From NCBI GenBank assembly GCA_024231975.1, contig JAAEQB010000120.1:248001-312000 (forward strand): a DNA stretch of 64,000 nt, given 5' to 3'. Below, in pieces: positions 1-9,720 of the stretch (the stretch's first letter is position 1; each line of letters starts with the position of its first letter). The translations under genes were made by a program, and so were the position numbers. The notes beneath the pieces are model-generated. The model worked only from the letters and a program-made list of their open reading frames with translations. It was not told the DNA's origin and did not search any database. The stretch is from Allobosea sp. Its GTDB lineage: Bacteria > Pseudomonadota > Alphaproteobacteria > Rhizobiales > Beijerinckiaceae.

Positions 1-283
1 CATAGATCAGATCATACTGGCCGCCGCCATCGATGAGGTCATTGCCATCACCGCCATAGAGCTGGTCCTGGCCCTCGCCGCCATAGATGCGGTCATTGCC
101 GCCGCCGCCATGAATGACGTCGAAGCCGTCGCCGCCGGACAGCATGTCGGCAAGCGCGCCGCCGGTCATATGGTCGTCGCCGCTCTTGCCATAGGCGGTC
201 CAGCCCCTCGTGCTGGCTTCGGCCACCCAGGTATCGTCGCCCTCGGTGCCATCCCAACGGTTCTGCAGAACGTTCAGGCTCAT
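1..283 (-). CDS. RTX/hemolysin-type calcium-binding repeat protein, N-terminal part (cut by window edge)
   Basis: The gene reads leftward from ATG 281-283 and runs off the window, so only about 94 residues are visible. After a roughly 50-residue lead there are successive GGxGxD-type nonapeptides (for example GGDGFD, GGGGND, GGEGQD, GGDGND), the calcium-binding beta-roll signature of RTX proteins. Such proteins normally leave the cell by a type I ABC secretion system that reads a C-terminal signal, which fits the absence of an N-terminal signal peptide here. AAGGAG lies 9 bases before the ATG. The function (toxin, protease, adhesin, S-layer) cannot be told from this fragment. Confidence 0.85.
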   Translation of the reverse strand, partial: MSLNVLQNRWDGTEGDDTWVAEASTRGWTAYGKSGDDHMTGGALADMLSGGDGFDVIHGGGGNDRIYGGEGQDQLYGGDGNDLIDGGGQYDLIY

Positions 284-371
284 GCCTCAAGTCTCCTTGA
301 CAGCTGGCCCACCCGTTTTTGATCTCCCCGCTCGCAGCGTCGATGCGGCTTGCGACATCATGATGGCAGAA

Positions 372-402
372 GAGCGCGGCCGGGGAGTTCCCGACCGCGC
401 TC
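372..402 (-). terminator. GC-rich hairpin after the cysteine dioxygenase gene
   Basis: An inverted repeat pairs GAGCGCGG with CCGCGCTC and, inside it, CGGG with CCCG around a short loop. It lies 36 bases past the stop of the leftward cysteine dioxygenase gene. Only a weak T stretch follows on the minus strand, so it is either a T-poor terminator or an mRNA 3' stabiliser. Confidence 0.5.
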
Positions 403-437
403 GCATATCTTGCCGGCGATAGCTCCGATTGCCTGCT

Positions 438-980
438 TCAGCCCGCCACAGCGGTGTATTCGGTCTCGACCGAGGAATCATGGAGATGGTGGTCGTAGCC
501 GTAGATATGGATCGAGATCGCATCGCCCACGCCGCGGTTCTGCATGCGGTGGATGTTCGGCCCCGTCGGCAACATGCAGGCGACGTAGCCGGCCTGGCGC
601 TCATATTCCTGCGTCGCCACCGCGCGACTGGCATCGATGGCGCGATACCAGGTTTCCGTCAGGGCACCGGTGACCATGCCGAAGCAACAGGAGCAATGAT
701 GGTCGTGGATGCAGGTCGTGGAGCCCTCGCCCCAGACCATGGCCCAGACGCTGACGGCGTCGTTGCCGGCGAGCAGGTTGCGGGCATAGGCGCCCGGCTT
801 GCGCTGCAGCGGCAGGGCCTGGATCAGCTCGGGGATAGCGACGAGCTCGTTGAGAACAGCGCGGGCCGCGGCGAGATAGTCGCGCGAGCAGGTGCCCTCA
901 TGGGTCCGCAGGGCATTCAGCACCGCGCCGCTCCGCTCCTCGCCGAGAAAGCCCTGCATGTCCCTGATCTCCCGTCGCAT
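438..980 (-). CDS. Cysteine dioxygenase (CDO type I cupin)
   Basis: Predicted non-haem iron enzyme of 180 residues that oxidises L-cysteine to cysteine sulfinate. The cupin motif HDH is at 92-94 and the third iron-ligand His at about 144. YARNLL at 65-70 matches the Arg that binds the substrate carboxylate in true CDOs. Cys99 lies seven residues after the first ligand His, as rat Cys93 does, and Tyr160 sits where rat Tyr157 is expected, so the Cys-Tyr cofactor may form. Most bacterial CDOs have Gly at the Cys position. It is divergent from an Lrp/AsnC regulator that probably controls it. ATG at 959 is an alternative start with a better ribosome site. Confidence 0.85.
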   Translation of the reverse strand: MRREIRDMQGFLGEERSGAVLNALRTHEGTCSRDYLAAARAVLNELVAIPELIQALPLQRKPGAYARNLLAGNDAVSVWAMVWGEGSTTCIHDHHCSCCFGMVTGALTETWYRAIDASRAVATQEYERQAGYVACMLPTGPNIHRMQNRGVGDAISIHIYGYDHHLHDSSVETEYTAVAG

Positions 981-1029
981 CGAATGACAGGAGAATGATA
1001 AGCCGGGCTCGATGGGAATGGTTTGCGAT

Positions 1030-1099
1030 CCTTCGCTGGAAGCGAAGGAAAATTAGAAACTGATACCAATTCAAGTCAGCTTATGAGAAACAAATTTCT
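1030..1099. promoter_or_regulatory. Divergent regulatory region with two inverted repeats (CDO / Lrp)
   Basis: Between the divergent CDO and Lrp-family genes, CCTTCGCT pairs with AGCGAAGG around a 3-base loop (1030-1048). An AT-rich repeat AGAAA-CAAA-TTTCT lies at 1086-1099. The stretch from 1048 to 1125 is clearly more AT-rich than its surroundings, as is typical of Lrp/AsnC binding regions. That the neighbouring regulator binds here is inference. Confidence 0.4.
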
Positions 1100-1145
1100 A
1101 TTCATGCATAGCGAGTGATATTCCATTCCGGAGAGGATCACAGCC

Positions 1146-1622
1146 TTGGCCAAGCTCGACGCTTTCGATCTGCGTATCCTCGCGCTGTTGCAGCAGGATG
1201 CAAGCAAGCCGCTGGCGGAGATCGCCGAGGCGGTGGGCCTGTCGCCGACGCCGTGCTGGCGGCGCATCCAGAAGCTGGAAGAGGCGGGCCATATCAGGCG
1301 GCGTGTCGCGCTGCTCGACCGCACCAAGCTGAAGGCCGGCGTCACCGTATTCATCGCGGTCAAGACGGCGCATCACTCGATGGACTGGCTGGAGCGCTTC
1401 CACGCCGCCGTGCAGGACCTGCCCGAGATCGTCGACTTCTACCGAATGAGCGGCGATATCGACTACCTGCTCAAGGCCTATGTCTCGGACATCTCCGCCT
1501 ATGATGCACTTTACAAGAAGCTGATCGCGCGCATCGAGCTCAACGACGTCACCTCCATGTTCGCCATGGAGGAGCTGAAGTCGACCACGGCGATCCCCCT
1601 CGGCTTTGCCGCCGAGGGGTGA
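1146..1622 (+). CDS. Lrp/AsnC-family transcriptional regulator
   Basis: A 158-residue protein of standard Lrp/AsnC length. It has an N-terminal winged helix-turn-helix (about 4-60, with the family-typical LSPTPCWRRIQKLE recognition region) and a C-terminal RAM ligand-binding domain ending in EELKSTTAIPL. The start is TTG at 1146, preceded by GGAGAGG at a suitable distance; no ATG fits the family start. It is transcribed away from the cysteine dioxygenase gene, so a role in sensing an amino acid, perhaps cysteine, is plausible but unproven. Its last codons overlap a strong hairpin shared with the convergent gene. Confidence 0.9.
   Translation: MAKLDAFDLRILALLQQDASKPLAEIAEAVGLSPTPCWRRIQKLEEAGHIRRRVALLDRTKLKAGVTVFIAVKTAHHSMDWLERFHAAVQDLPEIVDFYRMSGDIDYLLKAYVSDISAYDALYKKLIARIELNDVTSMFAMEELKSTTAIPLGFAAEG
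1596..1619. terminator. Hairpin at the convergent gene junction
   Basis: CCCCTCGGC pairs perfectly with GCCGAGGGG around a 6-base loop. It lies within the last codons of the Lrp-family gene and just past the end of the convergent fatty-acid oxidation gene. No T-run follows on either strand, so intrinsic termination is uncertain. Confidence 0.35.
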
Positions 1623-1630
1623 CGGCGCTG

Positions 1631-3691
<2,061 letters not shown>

Positions 3692-3844
3692 GCCTGCCTC
3701 CATTGTGCGCTGCGAGCGCAAGGAGCCGGCAGCGAGCGGTGCTGTCAAGCCAGGATGCCGTCCCCCCCTTCCTTGACCGGCCACCTCGCCTCCCCCATCG
3801 TCTGCCGCCCGCTTCCGGCGGGAAGGACATTTGAGAAGGCTTGC

Positions 3845-4597
3845 ATGACCGAGACCGTTCTGAGCGAGACCCCGGCCGAGGGCGTCAGGCAGATCACCAT
3901 GAACCGGCCCGACCGTCGCAACGCGCTCGACCGAGCCACCTATCAGGGGCTGATCGACGCGCTCGCCGCCGCTGATGCCGACGCCTCGGTCCGCGCCGTC
4001 GTGCTCACCGGCGCGGGGGGCTGCTTCACCAGCGGCAACGACATCAAGGACTTTGCCGCTGCGGCCGCGACCGGCGTCGGCGCCGAGATCGCCATCGACT
4101 TCCTGACCGCGATCTCGACGGCGAAGAAGCCGATCGTCGCGGCGGCGGAGGGTTTCGCCGTCGGCATCGGCACCACCATGCTGCTGCATTGCGACCTCGC
4201 CTTCGCCGCGCGCGGCGCCAGCTTCCGCATGCCCTTCGTCAGCCTCGGCCTCTGTCCGGAAGGTGGATCGAGCTATCTCCTGCCCCTGATCGCCGGCAGC
4301 AAGCACGCCGCCGAACTTCTGATGCTCGGCGAAGCCTTCGGCCCCGAGGTCGCGCAGGATGCCGGCCTGATCAACGGCGTCACCGAGGATGGCGGCGCGC
4401 TCACGGCAGCGCTCGACAAGGCCAAAGCGCTGGCGGCGCTGCCGCCGCAATCGGTCGCGCTGACCAAGTCGCTGCTCAAGCGCGGCAACGCGGCAGCGGT
4501 CGCCGAGACGATCGGGACCGAGGCGCGCCATTTCGGCGAGCGCCTGAAATCGGCCGAAGCGCAGGCCGCCTTCATGGCCTTCCTGACCAAGCGCTGA
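3845..4597 (+). CDS. Crotonase-family protein, enoyl-CoA isomerase-like
   Basis: A 250-residue crotonase fold protein. The oxyanion segment FTSGNDIKDF is at 61-70. Both glutamates of true hydratases are replaced: the first region reads GIGTTML and the second MPFVSLG. A glutamate is present a few residues later in LGLCPEGGSS, the arrangement of delta3,delta2-enoyl-CoA isomerases of the ECI2 type. It may therefore move double bonds so that unsaturated fatty acids can enter the pathway served by the divergent hydratase/dehydrogenase. Start ATG 3845 follows GAGAAGG. An enoyl-CoA hydratase label would be a default, less precise name. Confidence 0.85.
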   Translation: MTETVLSETPAEGVRQITMNRPDRRNALDRATYQGLIDALAAADADASVRAVVLTGAGGCFTSGNDIKDFAAAAATGVGAEIAIDFLTAISTAKKPIVAAAEGFAVGIGTTMLLHCDLAFAARGASFRMPFVSLGLCPEGGSSYLLPLIAGSKHAAELLMLGEAFGPEVAQDAGLINGVTEDGGALTAALDKAKALAALPPQSVALTKSLLKRGNAAAVAETIGTEARHFGERLKSAEAQAAFMAFLTKR

Positions 4598-4703
4598 TGG
4601 CGCGCGATGCCGGCGCCGATCCGTCGCGCTGTCGTCGCGGGAATCGCGGAACTTCCTGCTCCTCGTCACGTTGACGCGCGTCAGCGATCGCAAGGAGCAG
4701 GAT

Positions 4704-5510
4704 GTGAAGCTGAAGGTCGTCGCCACCCTGGTCTATCGCTTCGACCATGAAACACCGGTAATCGTCGCGATCGAGCCGGCGCGTTCGCCCGACCAGACCA
4801 TCCTCTCCGACCGCCTGCTGATCGACCAGCCTGCCGAGTTGATCCGCGACCTGGATGCGGACACCGGCGTGCGGCGCTTCCGCACGGTGCTGTCGGGCCA
4901 AGTCTCGATCCAGTACCAGGGCACGATCGACAATGGCGCGCGCCGCCTACTCCATGCCGATGCGCGCCAGCATGCCTGGGCCGAACTCCCGGCCGAGGTG
5001 CTGCCTTACCTGCTGCCGAGCCGCTTCTGCCCCTCCGACAACCTGATGCGCTTCGCCCAGCGCGAGTTCAGCGACCTCGAGACAGGCGGCGCCAAGGTCC
5101 TTGCCGTTGTCGACTGGCTGCAAGAGCATGTCGATTACATCCACGGCGTCAGCAACGCGCAGACCACGGCAGAGCAGACCTTCATCGACCGGGCGGGCGT
5201 CTGCCGCGACTTCAGCCATCTCGCCATCGCGCTCTGCCGGGCGCTCAACCTGCCGGCCCGTGCCGCCAGCGTCTATGCCGCTGATCTGAACCCACCCGAC
5301 TTCCACGCCGTCTTCGAGGTCTTTCTCGACGGGCGCTGGTGGCTCGTTGATCCGACCCGACTGGCGCCGGTCGAAGGCATGGTCCGCATCGCCACCGGGC
5401 GCGACGCCGCCGACATCGCCTTCCTGACCAGCGGCAGCCTGTGCCAGTGCATGAACCAATGGGTCGAGGTCAGCCGCGCCGAGGACAGCGAGCCGGTGCG
5501 GGCGGCCTGA
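4704..5510 (+). CDS. Transglutaminase-like cysteine peptidase-fold protein
   Basis: A 268-residue protein with an N-terminal transglutaminase-associated domain and a transglutaminase core. The triad is visible as Cys167 (GVCRDFSH), His201 (DFHAVFE) and Asp216 (LVDPTR). No signal peptide is seen, so it is probably cytoplasmic. Bacterial members are usually proteases or amide-bond enzymes of unknown substrate. Start is GTG 4704, chosen because AAGGAG lies six bases upstream; a TTG at 4671 would lengthen it by 11 residues without such a site. It is convergent with a small Asp/Arg-rich gene. Confidence 0.85.
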   Translation: MKLKVVATLVYRFDHETPVIVAIEPARSPDQTILSDRLLIDQPAELIRDLDADTGVRRFRTVLSGQVSIQYQGTIDNGARRLLHADARQHAWAELPAEVLPYLLPSRFCPSDNLMRFAQREFSDLETGGAKVLAVVDWLQEHVDYIHGVSNAQTTAEQTFIDRAGVCRDFSHLAIALCRALNLPARAASVYAADLNPPDFHAVFEVFLDGRWWLVDPTRLAPVEGMVRIATGRDAADIAFLTSGSLCQCMNQWVEVSRAEDSEPVRAA

Positions 5511-5531
5511 CCCTACCCTCAACCGCAGCGA

Positions 5532-5771
5532 TCAATCATCGTCGTCATCGTCACGACGACGCCTACGCCAACGATAGTAGTCGTCATCGCGCCAGCGCCG
5601 CCGGTAGCCATCGTCGTAATAGCGGCGGCGATACCACCGGCGGCGCCGACGATCGTCATCGTCGTCGGCCCGCGCCGCCGTCGCGGTCAGCGCCGCCCCC
5701 GCGATCGCCATGGGCAAGGCAAAAAGCGCCAGCCGCAGCAGCGTTCGTCGTCTTTCGTCGGTCTCGCTCAT
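5532..5771 (-). CDS. Small exported Asp/Arg/Tyr-rich protein of unknown function
   Basis: A 79-residue protein: a positively charged N-terminus (SETDERRR), a hydrophobic stretch at about 10-30 ending in a likely signal-peptidase site (ATAARA-DD), then a mature part made almost only of Asp, Arg, Tyr and Trp, with blocks of five or more Arg and a terminal run of six Asp. ATG 5771 has GAGGAG six bases upstream and is preferred to an in-frame ATG at 5795. The mature part is zwitterionic and probably disordered. I recognise no family. A role in binding metal or surface polymers is only a guess. Confidence 0.65.
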   Translation of the reverse strand: MSETDERRRTLLRLALFALPMAIAGAALTATAARADDDDDRRRRRWYRRRYYDDGYRRRWRDDDYYRWRRRRRDDDDDD

Positions 5772-5886
5772 CACCGTCTCCTCCATGCCCGCCATGCCCC
5801 ATCGCAGCGGGACACCTTGGCGGATTTGGGAAGAACGCGTGGCGAGCGGCCTTATTCCCGAGGAAGCTGACTTTTCGCAGCCCGGT

Positions 5887-6735
5887 TCAGGCCGGGCGCA
5901 CTGTGACCAGTCTGCGCACCTTGAGGAGGCTGCGCGTCAGCGCCGCCAGGAAGAGCACCGCCTGCACCACGACGATGCAGGGTCCGGTCGCGACATCGAG
6001 ATGAAAGCTCAGGATCGTGCCAGCGACGCTCGACAGGACAGCCGCAGCGATCGCGACCAGCAGCATCAGGTCGAAGCGCCGGGTGGTCAGGAAGCCGATC
6101 GCTCCCGGCGCGACGAGCATGGCGACGACCAGGATGATGCCGACCGCCTTCAGCGCCGCGACGATAGTCAGCGCCAGCATCGCAAGCAGGCCGAAATGCA
6201 GCGCCCTTACCGGCAAACCGATCGCGCGCGCATGCGCCGGATCGAAAGCGTGCAGCAGGAAGTCGCGCCGCTTGACCAGCATGAAACCGGCGACCGGCAG
6301 GGCGATCAGCGCCGTCTCGGCGATATCACCCCAGGTCACGCCGAGCATGTTGCCGAACAGGATGTGCAGCAGGTGCTGGTCGCTGTCGACCTTGACGAAG
6401 AGCACGAGGCCGAGCGCGAACATGCCGGAGAAGACGATGCCCATCACCGTGTCCTCCTTCACCCGGCTGTTCTCCTTGAGGTAGCCGATGCCGAAGGCGC
6501 AGGCGAGGCCGGCGGCGAAGGCGCCGATGGCGAGCGGCAGGCTGGCGATATGGGCCAGCACGATGCCGGGCAGCACTGCATGCGAGACCGCATCGCCCAT
6601 CAGCGACCAGCCCTTGAGCACGAGGAAGCAGGACAGCACGGCGCAGACGAGCCCGACCATCACCGCAACCGCAAGGCCGCGCAGCATGAACTCGTGCGCG
6701 AAGGGGGCGAGCAGCCAGTCCTGGAGCAGGCTCAT
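5887..6735 (-). CDS. sitD: Manganese/iron ABC transporter permease (SitD-like)
   Basis: Inner-membrane permease of the ABC-3 metal family, 282 residues with about eight hydrophobic segments. The conserved block KGWSLMGDAVSHAVLPGIV near the N-terminus faces the ATPase in this family. It is the last gene of a leftward sitABCD operon and is separated from the preceding permease gene by a 178-base spacer that holds a GC-rich palindromic repeat. Start ATG 6735 follows GGGAG. Family members import Mn(II) and sometimes Fe(II); a zinc role (ZnuB-like) cannot be excluded on sequence alone, but the neighbouring Mur-type regulator favours manganese. Confidence 0.9.
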   Translation of the reverse strand: MSLLQDWLLAPFAHEFMLRGLAVAVMVGLVCAVLSCFLVLKGWSLMGDAVSHAVLPGIVLAHIASLPLAIGAFAAGLACAFGIGYLKENSRVKEDTVMGIVFSGMFALGLVLFVKVDSDQHLLHILFGNMLGVTWGDIAETALIALPVAGFMLVKRRDFLLHAFDPAHARAIGLPVRALHFGLLAMLALTIVAALKAVGIILVVAMLVAPGAIGFLTTRRFDLMLLVAIAAAVLSSVAGTILSFHLDVATGPCIVVVQAVLFLAALTRSLLKVRRLVTVRPA

Positions 6736-6760
6736 GCCGTTTCTCCCATCGCAAGGCGCG

Positions 6761-6893
6761 CTCCCTCCCCCCGCTTGCGGTGGGGAGGGTTGGGGTGGGG
6801 GGCAGTGCCGCTTGGCGAAACGACGAAGGACTGAGTTCCGGCTTTCCGGCCCCCCATCCCTAGCCCTTCCCCACCGCAAGCGGGGGGAAGGGG
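6761..6893. repeat. Intra-operon GC-rich palindromic repeat element
   Basis: The spacer between the two permease genes holds a left arm (6761-6803) and an inverted right arm (6849-6893). Both are C/G-rich and centred on the core CCGCTTGCGG or its complement, with about 45 bases between them. Each arm is itself nearly self-complementary. This matches the look of mosaic palindromic repeats scattered through rhizobial genomes. It could form a large hairpin in the mRNA and uncouple sitD expression from sitABC. Confidence 0.75.
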
Positions 6894-6913
6894 ACAATCC
6901 ATGCGAGACAAAT

Positions 6914-7768
6914 TCATGCCGGCGCTCCCGTGCTGGCGGCCCGGCGCGCGCCGAGGCGGCCATGCTTCGGCGCGAACAGGAAGGCGGCGAGGAACAGCAT
7001 CGTCTGGAAGACGACGATCAGCCCGCCGGTCGAGCCGTCGAGGAAGTAGCTGGCATAGGCCCCGACCGCCGAGGTCGAGACGCCCATCGTCACCGCGATC
7101 GCGATCAGCCGGCCGAAGCGGTCGGTCAGCAGATAGGCGGTCGCGCCGGGCGTCACCACCATGGCGATGACGAGGCAGGCGCCGACCGTCTGCAGCGCCG
7201 CGACCGTGCAGGCGCTGAGCAGCACGAAGAACAGGATCTTTAGCCGCGTAGGCGACAGGCCGACGGCGCGCGCCTGGTTCTCGTCGAAGAAGACCAGCAT
7301 CAGGTCCTTCCAGCGCAGCAGCAGGAGGGCGAGCGAGACGAAGGCGATGATCGCGACCTGCACGACGTCTTCGTCGGAGATGCCGAGGATGTTGCCGAGC
7401 ACGATCGACTGGACGTTGACCGAGGTCGGGTTGATCGAGACGATCATCAGCCCGACCGCGAAGAAGCTCGTGAAGACGATGCCGATCACGGCGTCCTCGC
7501 GCAATTGCGTGCGCACCCGGACCAGCGCCATGGCGAGCGCTGCCAGCAGGCCGGAGAAGAAGGCGCCGGCAGCGTAGGGAACCTTCAGCAGATAGGCGAG
7601 CGCGACGCCAGGCACGATCGCATGCGCCAGCGCATCGCCCATCAGCGACCAGCCCTTCAGCATCAGATAGCAGGACAGGAAGGCGCAGACGCCGCCGACC
7701 AGGGCCGAGACCCAGATCGCCTTGACCATGTACTGGTAGCCGAAAGGTTCGAGCAGGAACTCGATCAC
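6914..7768 (-). CDS. sitC: Manganese/iron ABC transporter permease (SitC-like)
   Basis: ABC-3 family permease of 284 residues with about eight membrane segments and the ATPase-contact block KGWSLMGDALAHAIVPGVA. It is a paralogue of the permease encoded next in the operon, so the two probably form a heterodimeric channel. Its ATG overlaps the stop of the ATPase gene by four bases (ATGA), indicating translational coupling. The C-terminus carries a short basic tail. Substrate is inferred from context (SitA-type binding protein and Mur regulator) to be Mn(II), possibly Fe(II). Confidence 0.92.
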   Translation of the reverse strand: MIEFLLEPFGYQYMVKAIWVSALVGGVCAFLSCYLMLKGWSLMGDALAHAIVPGVALAYLLKVPYAAGAFFSGLLAALAMALVRVRTQLREDAVIGIVFTSFFAVGLMIVSINPTSVNVQSIVLGNILGISDEDVVQVAIIAFVSLALLLLRWKDLMLVFFDENQARAVGLSPTRLKILFFVLLSACTVAALQTVGACLVIAMVVTPGATAYLLTDRFGRLIAIAVTMGVSTSAVGAYASYFLDGSTGGLIVVFQTMLFLAAFLFAPKHGRLGARRAASTGAPA

Positions 7769-8673
7769 GGCTGCCCGTCCTTCCTGCCGGCGGCAGGCTT
7801 CTCATGATCGCGATCGCCATAGAAGACGAGCGGGCGCTCGTCGTCGGTGATCACAGTGACGCGCCGCTCATCGGCATCGGCATGCAGGCTTGCGCCTTCC
7901 AGGCGGAAATGCCGGAGCGCGCCACCAAAAGCCCGCTGCAGATTGTCCTGGGTGAAGGTGGTCTCGGTCGGTCCGGCCGCGAGCACGGTCTTGTTGACGA
8001 TCACGACCTGGTCGCAGAAATCGGGGATCGAGCCGAGATTATGGGTCGAGACCAGCATCAGCCGCCCTTCGGCCCGCAGTTCGCGCATCAGCTGGACGAT
8101 CTGGTCCTCGGTCTTGACGTCGACGCCGGTGAAAGGCTCGTCGAGCAGGATCACTTGCCCGCCCTGCGCCAAAGCGCGGGCGAGAAAGACGCGCTTGCGC
8201 TGGCCACCGGAGAGCTCGCCGATCTGGCGACGGCGGAACTCCAGCATGTTGACGCGGTCGAGCGCCTGCTCGGCCGCCTCGCGATCAGCTTTTCGCGGCA
8301 GGCGCATGAAGCCCATATGGCCATAGCGCCCCATCATCACGACATCGTCGACCAGCACCGGGAAGGTCCAGTCGACCTCTTCGGCCTGCGGCACATAGGC
8401 GACGAGGCCGCGCTTCAGCGCCTGGCGCACCTCCATGCCGGCGATGCTGACCAACCCCTGCGCCGGCTTCAAAAAGCCCATCAGCGTCTTGAAGATCGTC
8501 GACTTGCCGGAGCCGTTGACGCCGACCAGCGCACAGATCGTGCCCAGGCCCAGCGCAAAGGAGGCATCGTTCACCGCGGTAACGCCATTGGCGTAGCGGA
8601 CGGTGACGCCGCTGACCACGATCGACGGCACCGGCCCCTCCCCAGGGCGGATCTCGACGGCCTCCCGATTCAC
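7765..8673 (-). CDS. sitB: Manganese/iron ABC transporter ATP-binding protein (SitB-like)
   Basis: A 302-residue ABC ATPase. Walker A is GVNGSGKST (about 52-60), the signature is LSGGQRKRV, Walker B is VILLDEPFTGVD, and the switch His is in STHN. A C-terminal extension of about 50 residues includes a short charged stretch (HADADERR). It energises metal uptake through the two permeases downstream. Four-base overlaps join it to both sitA and sitC, so the three are translated as a unit. Confidence 0.95.
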   Translation of the reverse strand: MNREAVEIRPGEGPVPSIVVSGVTVRYANGVTAVNDASFALGLGTICALVGVNGSGKSTIFKTLMGFLKPAQGLVSIAGMEVRQALKRGLVAYVPQAEEVDWTFPVLVDDVVMMGRYGHMGFMRLPRKADREAAEQALDRVNMLEFRRRQIGELSGGQRKRVFLARALAQGGQVILLDEPFTGVDVKTEDQIVQLMRELRAEGRLMLVSTHNLGSIPDFCDQVVIVNKTVLAAGPTETTFTQDNLQRAFGGALRHFRLEGASLHADADERRVTVITDDERPLVFYGDRDHEKPAAGRKDGQP

Positions 8674-9590
8674 TGGCCGAACCCTTTCGCGATCGTGTCG
8701 ACGGTGACCTCGAGCAGCTTGAGATAGGTCGGCACCGCGCCGCGCGCATCGGAGAGCGAGTCGACATAGAGCACCCCGCCATATCTGGCGCCGGTCTCGC
8801 GCGCGACCTGCTTGGCGGCGCGGTCCGAAATCGTGCTCTCGCTGAACACGGCCGGGAGCTTGTTCTTGCGGACGAGGTCGATCAGCCGGCGCACCTGCTG
8901 CGGCGTGCCCTGCTCGTCGGCGTTGATCGGCCAGAGATAGGCTTCGCGCCAGCCATAGTCGCGGGTGAGGTAGCTGAAGGCGCCCTCGCTGGAGACGAGC
9001 CAGCGCTTCTCGGCCGGCACCTTGTCGAGCCGGGTGCGCAGGGGCGCGTCCATCGCCTTGATCTGCGCGGAGTAGTCGGCGGCATTCTTGGCATAGGTCG
9101 CGGCATTGGCCGGATCAGCCTCGGCCAGCGCCTTGCGGATGTTCTCGACATAGATCAGCGCGCTCGCCGTCGACATCCAGGCATGCGGGTTAGGCTTGCC
9201 CTCATAGGGCCCCTCCTTGATCCCCATGGGCTCGATACCGGTGGTCACCACCGCACTCCGGACGTTCTTCACATTGTCGAAGAACTTCTCGAACCAGCGC
9301 TCCAGGTTCATGCCGTTCCAGAGCACGAGATCGGCCGATTGCGCCTTCACCACGTCGAGCGGCGTCGGCTGGTAGTCGTGGATCTCGGCGCCCGGCTTGG
9401 TGATCGATTCGACGATCGCGGCCGTGCCGGCGACGTTCTGGGCGATGTCCTGGATGACCGTGAAGGTGGTGACGACGCGCAGTGGCTTGCCCGGCACGAC
9501 CTGCGCGAGGGCGCTCCCGGCGGAAGCTGAAAGGCCGAGCACCAGCGTCGTGGCGGCGGCGAGGCCAAGGAAGCAGCGGCGCGGGAACAT
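8670..9590 (-). CDS. sitA: Periplasmic manganese/iron-binding protein (SitA-like)
   Basis: Substrate-binding protein of 306 residues, cluster A-I (ZnuA/PsaA/SitA). A cleavable signal peptide ends near ALAQ at 27-30. Four likely metal ligands are visible: H71, H136, E202 and D277. The His2-Glu-Asp set is typical of Mn/Fe binders, and there is no His-rich loop of the kind found in zinc-specific ZnuA. It is the first gene of the operon; ATG 9590 has GGAG five bases before it. Regulation is probably by the divergent Mur protein through the TTGCRA sites upstream. Confidence 0.95.
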   Translation of the reverse strand: MFPRRCFLGLAAATTLVLGLSASAGSALAQVVPGKPLRVVTTFTVIQDIAQNVAGTAAIVESITKPGAEIHDYQPTPLDVVKAQSADLVLWNGMNLERWFEKFFDNVKNVRSAVVTTGIEPMGIKEGPYEGKPNPHAWMSTASALIYVENIRKALAEADPANAATYAKNAADYSAQIKAMDAPLRTRLDKVPAEKRWLVSSEGAFSYLTRDYGWREAYLWPINADEQGTPQQVRRLIDLVRKNKLPAVFSESTISDRAAKQVARETGARYGGVLYVDSLSDARGAVPTYLKLLEVTVDTIAKGFGQ

Positions 9591-9629
9591 GGTCTCTCCA
9601 ACAGCGAAACAGGGAACAACGCAACGCTA

Positions 9630-9695
9630 TTGCAAACCACTTGCATCTGTCAACGCAGTTGCGAATGAATTGCGACAAGGCATTTTTGCAAATGC
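9630..9695. promoter_or_regulatory. Candidate Mur/Fur operator array between sitA and mur
   Basis: The divergent region holds repeated TTGCRA words at 9630, 9641, 9659, 9670 and 9686. Two pairs are spaced exactly 11 bases (9630/9641 and 9659/9670). An inverted repeat GCATTT-TTGC-AAATGC lies at 9680-9695. The local AT content is far higher than in flanking DNA. Similar TGCAA-containing elements bind manganese-loaded Mur in rhizobia. That these are Mur sites is inference. Confidence 0.65.
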
Positions 9696-9720
9696 CTCTC
9701 AGGGTTGCTACCTCTCCCGC

